A DNA stretch of 64,000 bases from Microstegium vimineum (lineage: Eukaryota; Streptophyta; Magnoliopsida; Poales; Poaceae). Where the stretch lies: positions 2,320,676 through 2,384,675 of the forward strand of contig CM039126.1 of NCBI GenBank assembly GCA_022036555.1. The letters are read 5' to 3'. The translations under genes were made by a program, and so were the position numbers. The notes beneath the pieces were generated by a model. That model was not told where the DNA came from. It saw only the letters and a list, made by a program, of their open reading frames with translations, and did not search any database. Position 1 is the first letter of the stretch; every line of letters starts with the position of its first letter. Positions 47,201 to 55,300 of the stretch are shown one piece after another.

Positions 47201-47650
47201 GTTCGACTAGCTTCCTTACCCTTCGCACCCGCCGAGGGAGGTGTGAAGACCCTTGCTCATTTTGCACCACATCCGGGCGCCGATGTGGCGCGCCACTAAG
47301 GATGCGACGACCCGATCCTTGCTCACTTGACACCGTGCCCAGATCAAGACACGGCACGCCACGGGGGTGACGACCCGGCCCTTGCTCATTTAACACCATA
47401 CCCGGGTTCCGGCATGACGCGTCGCTAAGAGGGTTACGCCCCAACGGGAATCTTTTGGGTCTCATTTCCATGAAAGTGGCTAAGTTTTGATGTTGGCTCG
47501 CCAAGCCTATCACACCCTCCTCCTTTACCAGGGCTTGGGACCTGCTATGCTGGAACACCAAAGGCACTCCAACCTCGCCGTAACTATAGTACTGACTAAA
47601 TTTGCTCTTCACAACACGCAACCCTAGATAAAAGTATGGATTACATGGAT
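44271..47650 (-). mobile_element. RTE-clade LINE, near full length
   Basis: On the minus strand the element ends (left side) with ccaacttgcttgggacta...ggctttgttg followed by (atgttg)n at about 44,271-44,290. This is the short 3' UTR and microsatellite tail typical of plant RTE LINEs. The single ORF encodes endonuclease and reverse transcriptase. The 5' boundary near 47,650 is approximate, and I could not identify target-site duplications. It sits inside the putative Helitron, hence inserted later. Confidence 0.85.
44352..47471 (-). CDS. RTE-type LINE ORF: apurinic endonuclease plus reverse transcriptase
   Basis: The first in-frame ATG (47,471) gives 1,039 uninterrupted residues; the frame stays open upstream to 47,621 without an ATG. 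The endonuclease domain (about residues 90-320) shows LGSWNVGSLTGR, ILCVQETKWKG, VISAYAPQVG, FIGGDLNGHVG, SQIDFVLARR and a SQH in place of the usual S/TDH. The reverse transcriptase (about residues 530-800) shows KAMGPDGIPIKVW, YNNYRGIKLMSHTMKL, QFGFMPGRSTTEAI, MVFIDLEKAYDKIPR, GLHQGSALSPYLFAL and the catalytic FADDVVLVDE. The C-terminal region follows with RMLRWICGHTRMDR and RHRLRWFGHVQRR-like words. The enzyme nicks the target and primes reverse transcription on it. Absence of stops or frameshifts marks a recent, possibly competent copy. Catalytic Asp residues are in place. Confidence 0.9.
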   Translation of the reverse strand: MEMRPKRFPLGRNPLSDASCRNPGMVLNEQGPGRHPRGVPCLDLGTVSSEQGSGRRILSGAPHRRPDVVQNEQGSSHLPRRVRRVRKLVEPTKIRLGSWNVGSLTGRLRELVDTMVKRRVNILCVQETKWKGQKAKEVDNTGFKLWYTGTTSSRNGVGVLIDKSLQGGVVEVKRQGDRIILVKLVISDLVLNVISAYAPQVGLDECAKRQFWEVLDGIVRAVPSSEKLFIGGDLNGHVGASSTGYEAAHGGFGFGRRNQEGEDILDFATAFDMMVTNTFFQKRESHLVTFSSGLSCSQIDFVLARRRDKRACVDCKVIPGECVVSQHKLVVADFRFLMQTCRAKQAKIARTKWWNLEGETSKIFKARVIEEGPWKDEGDANNMWEKMATYVRKIAAEVLGVSKGSGCAMKDTWWWNEDVQKAIKEKKEGYKSLFQDRSADNIEKYKVAKKAAKRAVAEAKGRAYEDLYKRLDTKEGEKDIYRMARTRERKMRDFTQVKCIKDEREQLLVKEDEIRQRWQEYFDKLFNGENENSPVQLDDSFDDNNRRFERRIQESEVREALKRMKGSKAMGPDGIPIKVWRCLVDIAIVWLTKMFNNIFRSNKMPEEWRRSTLVPIYKNKGDIQSYNNYRGIKLMSHTMKLCERVIEHRLRRRTRVSTNQFGFMPGRSTTEAIFLLRQVMERFREQKKDLHMVFIDLEKAYDKIPRNVMWWALDRHKVPTKYVALIKDMYNDVVTSVRTNDGNTDYFPIRIGLHQGSALSPYLFALVMDEITRDIQGDIPWCMLFADDVVLVDESLAGVNRKLELWRQTLESKGFRLSRTKTEYMKCDFGTTAQDEGDVSLEGQVVPKKDTFRYLGSMLQRDGDIDADVSHRIKAGWIKWRQASGILCDKRVPQKLKGKFYRTAIRPAMLYEAECWPTKARHVQQMSVAEMRMLRWICGHTRMDRVRNDDIRDRLGVAPIEEKLVQHRLRWFGHVQRRPPDAPVRCGVPSQANNIRRGRGRPKLTWAEAVNRDLKAWDISRDLCLDRIAWKAAIEVPEP

Positions 47651-49300
47651 TACTAACTATGGATTTCCAACTTTCTTATAAACTGAACTTCGCAACAGCT
47701 AGCTAGCGTAGCACCGTAAAGCGAAGTAAGCAGCCACTATAACTGAACATGTGGACACCTCAAACCAGAGACATGTTCTGTATTAATTTACTGAATGAAA
47801 ATGAGCTTGTGCATAAAAACATTAGTGATTGTTGTTTGGAAATTAACAAATCAAACAACAGTAGTGATTGTTGTTTGGAAATTATGTGAACACTTAGCCA
47901 ATTGAAAAGTAAAGTAGAAGCATTAGTTCTGAGTATTTTAGCATATGCTTAAGCACTGAAGTACCTATCTCTAAAACACATGATAAAGCTGCGTAGGGAC
48001 TTGGACAAAAGAACTAAAAAATGTAGCATCCTGAGAACAAATTAGAGTGTCTGCAGCAAGCACGAATCTATTCAAATTTGGCTATGAGGACGAAATGGTA
48101 GACGATAAGAAACTCATTTTTTGTTGTGCAGAACATGGTAAATAAACATATATTAAAGGAAGATTTAACTCTCTCCATCTCCCATTTGCAGCAAACAAAA
48201 TTTTGGCAAGAATTATTTGGAGCCATTTAATTTAGGAGCAATTCTATTCAACTGTTCCTAGTTTCCTGAAAATATTTTTAGCATAGCTGGCAGGTGTCTG
48301 CCTTTTCAGAACATCTACACTCTGATAACGGCATTCCGAATGCTTGATTCTCTCCATCCTCCATTTGCAGGCAACAAAATTGTAGCAAGAATTATTTTGG
48401 CCCATTTAATTTAAGAGGAAATATATTCCTGTTTATAGTTTGTTGAAACTGAAACATCAACAGCTCCTCCCAAGAATTAAGAATGTGTTTGTTTTCATTT
48501 TCCCTTACATGTTTTGTCTTCTCTGTTTCATTAATCATCACAAAAAGTACATTGGTTGGGAAACATGTTTGAAAAAATATTCAGGACAAAAACATATGGC
48601 ATGAATCATATCTAAAATTTTCCTCACTGATTGCTTGAATGGGTGGAGACAAATACAGTAGTTACTAAACCTACGCTGTGGGCATCTCTATTCTCTAAGT
48701 TCAAATAGTAGGAAGCATGAATACTAAAAGGTTGTGGACTAAGGAATGCCCTTGCTTACCTAAAGCTCTAAATCAGCAACTGTAAGCACTGCTGCATATG
48801 GAAGCTCATGTTTGAGAACTATAAGCACTGATGCTGCACATAGAAGCAAGACACATTTGTAATCCAAGAAGATGCAACCTCCCAAATTTCTAATCCACAT
48901 TTTTATTTACCTGCAGGCCTCAACATGCCTAAATAAATTTTGAAAATAACTTTGCAACTCAGAATGTAGAATTGTAGATACCTACATGGAAAACTTACCA
49001 AGCCGAGGAGGCAGGTAGGTCGATATATTTAAGGTCGGTGAGTACATTTTGAAGAGGTCACTTGTAGGCACCTGTCCAATGCATAATTGCATCTGCGTAT
49101 TGAAATATAATAATGAGGAGGCTCACTAATTTTCTTCTGATTATATAGTTGGCCACAAAGTTTTCAATCACAGCTTTGAAATTATATTAGAATATACAAC
49201 AGCTTTGCCCATCTAACCTCTGAATAATCAACAACAGTATTAGAGGAAGACATGTCTTTTATCTCACCAAGCAGCAAAGGTTAGATCTAAGAATGCAAGT
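47651..49300 (-). other. Helitron interior with exon-like pieces and duplicated segments
   Basis: Two minus-strand blocks have good splice borders: 49,092-48,999 (acceptor acgcag, donor gtaagt; reads VPTSDLFKMYSPTLNIS in one frame) and 48,833-48,760 (acceptor gtgcag, donor gtaagc; reads VLKHELPYAAVLTVADLEL). I do not recognise either. A segment of about 90 bp around 48,164-48,255 is repeated with about 80% identity at 48,334-48,430 (ctctccatc, catttgcag, acaaaat, agaattatt). A short duplication of tagtgattgttgtttggaa lies at 47,823-47,882. Confidence 0.35.
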
Positions 49301-49330
49301 TTCCATATCATAGCCTTATGAGATGCATTA

Positions 49331-49474
49331 TGAGAGAATCTAACCATCCATATTCTAGAACCATGGAAGAATTGAATAATCAGGTAGATGTGCATAGCAT
49401 CATGAGAGAATCTAACCATCCATGTTCTAGAACCATGAAAGAAATCAATAATCAGGTAGATGTACTTTGGTAGA
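49331..49474. repeat. Two-copy tandem repeat, unit 72 bp
   Basis: The phrase tgagagaatctaaccatcca starts at 49,331 and again at 49,403, followed each time by t(a/g)ttctagaaccatg and aataatcaggtagatgt. The two copies differ at only a few positions. Confidence 0.85.
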
Positions 49475-49839
49475 AGAGTGGTGTGCTTACTGGACTGAGC
49501 AGTCAAATTTACAATGAAATCATATATGTCCAAAAAAAAACGCTGAGAACGTGGGGTGTTGGCAGATGATGTAGAATCCTGGTAGGGGAGGCAGGGGCGC
49601 TGCAGGCTGACCGAGGAGCCACACATAAGTACCGCAGTGCCACTCATCGCTGACCTTAGCCTTGCGACACATCCCATCCCTTGGTTCATCTAGCTGTGTA
49701 TGTATGTAATCAGAAAGGCAAACAGAAACATGGAATGGAAATAGAGAAGGGAGACTAAAATAGAGGAAATAACCATATGGAATTAGTGCCACTCCTTGCT
49801 GAGCTTAGCCTCGCCAGGTACTCGTAATCCTACGTCTAG

Positions 49840-50773
49840 GAGGAGAACGTGGCTGCATCTGAGATCCAGGTACCCATAATCCTGGCAGTCAAATATTTTT
49901 AGTTAAGCTATAAGTACTGAAACTGAGGCAGAAATATTAAACATTTAATTGAGTTTGGTTATTGCCATTCCCTATTATATACATCTATTGTACGAACATC
50001 ATGGACCATGCCAGTCAAACAACCTATAGAACACAAAACTAAAGTTGATTTCCCTGGTTGTTGCCACTCTTAGGTGCAAATGTTGACGTCTTTTTGGGAT
50101 AACCACCTGAAGATACAAATAGTAATTAGATGTGTTTTTACGAAACACATCTCTAATGCAAATGGTAAAGAGCTAGGCATACAAGAAACTTTTACTTCAT
50201 ATATCTGCAATTAATAAGACATTTATATCCAATTAATATAGCTTAGACATCTATATGAGGACCATTTACAGCACACATCAATGCAAATGGCGAAGATTTT
50301 AGCGATTCAGGGTAAACACTAATCCTAGCACAATTGGAGCTATGGAAGATGAAAATGTACAATCCATAGATGTCAAAACTCAAAAGGAGAGGTTCATTAA
50401 AATGTATAAACCAGAGGTATCACCAAAATTTTGTGCACCGTCTCATAAAGGAAGCACTGCTATGCTAGGAAGAGGTGCCTGCATCTGAGTTCCAGATACC
50501 CGTAATCCTGGAAATCAAATAATCTTAGTTAAGCTATAAGTTCTGAAAGTGTAACACAATAGAAGTTGATGGACCATGCCTTTTACCTTCCCCATAATTT
50601 ATTGCTGCTCTAAGTAGGCCTTGCAGCTTCTAAATTTCTGCAGCCTGTGCATTGTCCAATAATGTAGGACTAAGATTTATCCCCTCATGGGTTCCCAGCT
50701 CATAGCTCCTACGACATTCAGCAATCACTTTTTTAGCAGATTCACATGCACTTGCAATCATCTCTGTTGTAAA
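49840..50773 (-). pseudogene. MED8: Fragment of Mediator subunit 8 (MED8), broken
   Basis: A minus-strand exon at 50,773-50,587 has GT-AG borders (cctttcag / gtaaaagg). It reads FTTEMIASACESAKKVIAEC, then RRSYELGTHEGINLSPTLL, an in-frame stop after QAAEI, then LQGLLRAAINYGEG. The next exon, from 50,507 leftward, continues LRVSGTQMQAPLPS before a stop. This matches the segment of plant MED8 that, from memory, reads about IGSACE..ERVIAECRK.YGLGTRQG, followed by LLRAAVNYGEGLRVPGDQRQ. A second, more decayed version of the LRVSG exon starts at 49,881 (LWVPGSQMQP), so that part is duplicated. Only a small portion of the ~550-residue protein is present, with a premature stop, so it cannot make MED8. 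It probably represents Helitron gene capture. MED8 itself is a head-module-associated subunit of the RNA polymerase II Mediator. Confidence 0.6.
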
Positions 50774-51121
50774 CTGAAAGGAATGATGGCAGGTCCATAG
50801 TAATTAATAGGTAGCTGACAAATCTAAGCTAGCAACAGATGTTATAGGATTTCATTCTTCATACTAAATTGTTTATCTTAAAATTTTCAAGCTGTGTATG
50901 CACCAACAGAGTAGTTATTCCAGACAAACTGTAAGCAAAATGGAAACACCTAATTGCAAAAGAGCATCGAAGTAGCAGTCTGTGAGTGGTAAATCAAAGT
51001 GTATCACCTTCGATCCATGTGCAAGTGTAAATGTCAGATACAGGTAAACCACATAACTCCATAGTGCATATGATAGCAGAGGACAAAAACTATTCGATTG
51101 AAATCACAGGATGTTCTTAAT

Positions 51122-52030
51122 CTACAAACCCACACATGGAGGATGCTCACCTGATGTTCTTGTAACACGCTTGCAGCGGAGCAGTGTGCCAAGGGCCGGT
51201 GCGCTGGGCGGCCACACCTGCAGGGCGCACCCAAGCAGTCGCTCCGGGGACGCCGGTGCAGGGGCGCCTGCCACGCGCGGGACAGTTGCGACTGGGGCCC
51301 AACCTGGGCGTGGTGCCAGGGGCGCCCGAGCCAGGGCTGCTGTCGTCGACGGATGCCGCACCGGGGAGGTAGCGGCTGTAGCGCCGGCTAATCAGCAATG
51401 CAAAGGGGAAGACGGAGGTAGAGAGGATCTGGGGGAGGAGACAAATGGAGCTGAGGAAGGAGAGGAGAGGGAAAAGTACTGACAGGTTCAGCCGGCGATG
51501 CCGACGAGCAATGTGCAAAACCCTAGGCCGGCGTCAGGGTCGCGGGGCCAGAGAGACCGACGCGGCGCTCGGCAGCGGCTACCTCGCCGGGGGTCGCGGA
51601 CGGCGCCCTCGAGCGCGAGCCATGGCTGCCGTCACCGAGGGACCCGCGCCAAGGAGGCAGCGCAGGCTACAGCGTCGGCCAATCACCTACGCAAAGTAGA
51701 AGATGGAGGGAGAGAGGATCTAGGGAGACACGAAATGGAGCAGGAGGAGGAGAGAAGAGGGAGAGCCGGAGAGGTACCGGCAGATCGGGCCGTCGACACC
51801 GACGAGCAGCATGTGAAACCCTAGGACGTCGTCGGGGTCGTGGGGCCGGAGAGGCCAACGCGGTGCTCGGTAGCGGCGACCTTGCCCGACGACGGAGTGC
51901 GGTGGTCGGCGGGCTAGGCATGGTACGAGCGGAGAAGGGTGGGGAAGAAAAAATGTCTGAGGCGGCGGAGGGAGCGGAGACGAGAAGAGCGTGGAAGAGT
52001 GGGGCCCCAAAGCCCGGTATATATTTGACC
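51122..52030 (-). other. GC-rich first-exon-like block with internal ~290-bp duplication
   Basis: On the minus strand, a TATA-like aaatatatacc near 52,017-52,027 precedes about 880 bases of GC-rich sequence. That sequence ends at a good donor (ACATCAG|GTGAGC) near 51,149-51,150. Splicing it to the MED8-like exon at 50,773 would read SVLQEHQ-FTTEMIAS in one frame, a chimeric transcript. The block is internally duplicated: the stretch around 51,400-51,620 is repeated in diverged form at 51,680-51,900 (shared agaggatct, gagacaaatggag-like, gaccgacg-like words). No known protein domain is seen; the coding potential is doubtful. Confidence 0.4.
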
Positions 52031-52229
52031 ACGCTAATTCTGTAAAGAAGCTAAAGGGAGAACGGCCGGAGTCAGCTAACTAGCAGATAAATAAGTGAAG
52101 CCGTGCATAGATAATAGAAGTCGCTTTTTACGAAATTTGACGGCAGCAACCAAAGCCAATAGATGAGGAGATTCAACGGTGGAAAATATTTCAGGCGACG
52201 TGGCAGTAACTTTTGACAGAGAAACTATT

Positions 52230-52300
52230 TCAACATATTATATATATATATATATATATAAATATATTATATATATATATATTATATATATATGAGGCGA
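52230..52300. repeat. Imperfect palindromic AT tract
   Basis: Alternating (TA)n runs with tataaatatatta interruptions, about 60 bases. Repeated identically at about 62,368-62,430. The 5' end of the putative Helitron may lie near here. Confidence 0.8.
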
Positions 52301-52447
52301 TGAGCCCATCACTAGACATTAGGGTAAAATTTGATAGCTAGAGGCTAGAGCATAGCATATAGCTTCTTAAAGCAACTCTAGAATTTATTTTTTATAAATA
52401 AAACGAAAAGTGTATTTGATATTTATAAATTAAGTAGTAGATACTCG

Positions 52448-52846
52448 TAAATACTTACTCCGTTCTAAAAAAATAGAATTATAAAACTATGTCATGTATA
52501 TCAAGTGTTACTGAGGGTGTTTGAATCCCAAAGGTAATAATTTACTAGTGATTAGTCCATATTTTTTATATCGATTGGAAAGTCTAATGTAGAATAATTT
52601 AGAGATAATAAGAGCTAATGAATGCTAATTAATGGTTAGGGTCTATTAGCCTTAATTAGCTCACATTTAATATATTTTTATAAGATAGACTAATTTTTAG
52701 CTCTGAGATCCAAACAAGCTAACATCATTAAATATTCATTATAAACATTTATAATATCAAATAAATATCATTATATCATATTTTTATAATAAATTAATTC
52801 AGACTCATAAATGTGAATACTATTTACCAGAAATCTAGTTAAATGT
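52448..52846. mobile_element. Stowaway-like MITE remnant, interrupted by another MITE and by the LTR-like block
   Basis: The left terminus ctccgttctaaaaaaatag after TA is Stowaway-like. No matching right terminus appears before 52,847, where the LTR-like block begins, so the remnant seems truncated by that insertion. A second element (about 52,513-52,721) is nested in it. The same arrangement is present in the right copy (62,582-62,977). Confidence 0.45.
52513..52721. mobile_element. Nested MITE with gtgtttg...caaaca ends
   Basis: The left end gggtgtttgaatcccaaagg pairs imperfectly with the inverse of the right end ctctgagatccaaacaagct. It has an AT-rich centre of about 170 bases. Ends of this kind are common in grass MITEs; superfamily and target duplication are unresolved. 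Confidence 0.5.
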
Positions 52847-54074
52847 TGTCGGTGTTATGACCAAGGGGGTCAAGACCACCAACTAGTAAATTTGTATATT
52901 GCGTGCTCCCTCTCCCAGATGTGATGCAAGAAGAAGACAAGGTATGGGATCCTAGACTGTTGCGGTATGGGAGGCGTGTCCGTGCTCCATGCTTGTGGTG
53001 GGACGTCGATCGCTGTAGCGGCGCGGCCTCCCTGTCCTTCCGGGGCTTCAGGGCATGGTGATGGCGGACTGGACGCCGCCGTACGACACGGCGCAGTGTG
53101 GTTGGCCTTCTGTAGACAGGTATCAGTCCCACAGTTGAAGCGGGACGGAACAGACAGGCTTCGTACCGTAGTGGTTGGAGACGGGGGTCGAGGAGTATCG
53201 AGGCCTGTGGGATCCTGACACATCCCTGAAAACGCGGTCGAGGGCTTGTTCCATTCGAGACTCCAGGGGGTGCCTTTGATCTCCGTACCTGAGGCGTGGC
53301 CACAGTGGTCGTACGATCGACGGATAACCCGGGCATGGGCGACGAGTTGATAGATTTGACCGTGGCAGAGAGTGCCCATGGCGTTAGGCGGGAGCAGGTA
53401 AGCGCATTGGATTCTTTTTACCCCGTACTGGGAGTAGGTAAGCCAATCGAGCCTCCTACGCGCGGGTCGTTCAATCGACCCCCTGTCCGTCATTCGAGGG
53501 GTTGATGTCGAGGGGGATTCGATCGACCCCTCTTCCGTTGTTCGGGGGGTTGAGGCGAGGCGGAGGGGTCGTTCGTTCGACCTCGTCCGTCGGTCGAGGT
53601 AGAGGCGGAGGGGTCGATCGTTCGACCCCTGTCCGTCGGTCGAGGTAGAGGCGGAGGGGTCGATCGTTCGACCCCTGTCCGTCGGTCGAGGTAGAGGCGG
53701 AGGGGTCGATCGTTCGACCCTTGTCCGTCGGTCGAGGTAGAGGCGGAGGGGTCGTTCGTTCGACCCCTGTCCGTCAGTCGAGGTAGAGGCGGAGGGGTCG
53801 TTCGTTCGACCCCTGTCCGTCAGTCGAGGTAGAGGCGGAGGGGTCGTTCGTTCGACCGTCAGTCGAGGTCGAGGCGGAGGGGCGTCCTACCTTCTGTGTT
53901 TCCCGCAATGGGCCGGCCCACGACTGGTCACTGTTGCTGGTGAGGGAGGCCTTCGCGTGATGGGCCTTCCTCCATTGACTTGAACGGCTGATCGGATCCT
54001 GCCTTAAAAATGGTTGCTATGTTGAGCTTTAAATTATCACACGTTTAGGGTACCCCTTACCTTTGTACCCGACA
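52847..54074 (+). repeat. LTR-like block (TGTCGG...CCGACA), 1,228 bp
   Basis: It starts tgtcggtgttatgacc and ends gtacccgaca, the TG...CA form and the TGTCGG...CCGACA wording frequent in grass gypsy LTRs. It is followed by gtagcccccgagcctc, a phrase I associate with such elements. However, no tRNA-like primer-binding site follows and no purine tract precedes the second copy. The second copy also has the same left flank, so 52,847 and 62,978 are not simply a 5'/3' LTR pair. It contains the 46-bp hairpin array. Confidence 0.5.
53592..53885. repeat. 46-bp tandem array with built-in hairpins
   Basis: About six to seven units of 46 bases, for example starting at 53,592, 53,638 and 53,684, each with ggtcgaggtagaggcggag followed by gggtcgatcgttcgacccc. 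The latter is a near-perfect inverted repeat (ggggtcga/tcgacccc). Later units carry gttcgttcg in place of gatcgttcg. The same array recurs at about 63,723-64,000. Half-units with related palindromes precede it from about 53,455. Confidence 0.85.
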
Positions 54075-55280
54075 GTAGCCCCCGAGCCTCTATGCGGATA
54101 AGGAAAATCTGCATAGAGGTTTTTGCTGATGATCTGCAGGGTTAGTATGAGGTCTGGTTCTCCACAGGGTGCGCGCGAGCGCACCCCGCGGGTGTAGCCT
54201 CCGAGGCCCCAGAGGAGTGATTGAGAACCAGCCTTCGCTCCCTCCAGGGTTAAACTAGAGTCATAGTGCCCTATCGAGGGGTCAACTCTGTCTGCCAGGC
54301 TACGAGTATTTTCGACCCTCTTTCGTCGAGGGGTGTCGTGCATAGTCTAGCCCTCGAGCCTCGTGTGGCTGGGCTTTCACTACCTCATAGCGTCCTTCCC
54401 ACGGATCCGTGCGCTCGGATTGTGGGGCGAAGAGCATCGTGCTATCCTCGTTAGGACGAGCCTCGAAGTCCTCTGTGAGCTGGTAACGGGTAGAAATCCA
54501 AGTGAGAACTCGTGCCCCGTTCGATAGGGGTCGATAGAAGCCTTGAGGCGTTCTCATTAAGCAAGACCGCGTGGATTACCTAGGTGCCAACTCCGTTCGA
54601 TGGGAGTTGGTGGCTCGATGCCTCCCGTCGTAGGGATCCTTGGGTATTCTCTGGTTATGCCTTGAATATGTCCTGGGGGGCCTCGAGAGTTCGTTCTCGA
54701 GCTAGGGGCTCGCGCCGGCCCCCTCTGGGTCATCCCTGACTCGAGTACTCGAGGGCGGCTGTCGAACCCTGTTCGTGGGGCCAGCCTTCGCCCCCTCGAG
54801 ATTTGAGGGTGGACCGGAGTCCGTAACCCTAGGTCCTCCCTGACCTCAGGTACTCGAGGGCGACTGTTGAGCCCTGACCGAGGGCCAATCTTCGCTCCCT
54901 CGAGATTTCGACGGACGGGTCGATGTCCGTTGCTTGCCTCCGAAGATAACGTCCACCTTCGCGTGTTGTCCATCGTAGGTGTGCCTTTTCAGGAGATGTC
55001 CGTTCGACTGCAGCCGTAGCAGGCGTAGGGTGCGGCGAGGTGTGCGGCGCGGAGCCCGATGACGCGACGGGTGCACCTTAATTTATGGAATACGAGGGGG
55101 CGGTAGGTGGGCGCATTAAATACGGAGATCTACCTGTCTTTTTGTTGGATCCGCCCGTTGGGCTTCCGGTTATAAATACGGGGGCGGGGGTTTGGCTTCC
55201 GCATGCTTGCCATTGCCTCCCTTGCCTCCTTCCCCTTTCGCCATTGCCTTCGTCGCCCACCGAGCCGGATCTCTGCGCGC
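54075..55280 (+). other. Leader region of the retroelement-like unit
   Basis: About 1.2 kb without a conserved frame, rich in ctcgag/cctcgag words. A strong TATA box, tataaata, is at about 55,170-55,177, some 100-130 bases before the first protein-like frame. This suggests an internal promoter for the gene at 55,301-59,650. A donor-like gcgcgc|gtgagtag lies at about 55,280. Confidence 0.4.
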
Positions 55281-55300
55281 GTGAGTAGGTAGAGGAGAGA

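Larger units (their letters stand above)
43305..52300 (-). mobile_element. Putative non-autonomous Helitron carrying gene fragments (5' limit uncertain)
   Basis: Read on the minus strand, the left edge ends with a perfect 6-bp hairpin (cccgcg-atgg-cgcggg, 43,316-43,331), a 7-base spacer, CTAG (43,305-43,308) and then a T. That is the Helitron 3' signature: hairpin, CTRR, insertion before T. All exon-like fragments inside (43,559-43,684, about 44,018-44,074, 48,760-48,833, 48,999-49,092, 49,881 leftward and 50,587-50,773) are on the same strand, as in gene-capturing Helitrons of maize and its relatives. No Rep/helicase frame exists, so it would be non-autonomous. The 5' TC terminus is not certain; the AT tract at 52,240-52,300 is my best guess for its vicinity. 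An RTE LINE is nested within it. Confidence 0.5.
51279..53869. repeat. Left copy of a ~2.59-kb near-identical duplication (period ~10.13 kb)
   Basis: This segment recurs at 61,411-64,000, where it runs off the window. By eye I count fewer than ten differences (for example ggggcgcc/ggggcacc, atcagcaa/atcaacaa, gccaagg/gccatgg, tttttataaat/tttttaaat, gcaagaagaag/gcaagagaag). The segment spans part of the putative Helitron, an AT tract, nested MITE remnants and most of an LTR-like block. Left of 51,279 and left of 61,411 the sequences differ completely. Confidence 0.95.

Noticed and set aside
44504..47370. Plus-strand ORFs opposite the LINE
   Set aside because: They are antisense shadows of the intact LINE reading frame.
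53592..53885. CRISPR-like regular repeats
   Set aside because: Units are contiguous 46-mers without unique spacers, in a plant LTR-like context and with no cas genes.
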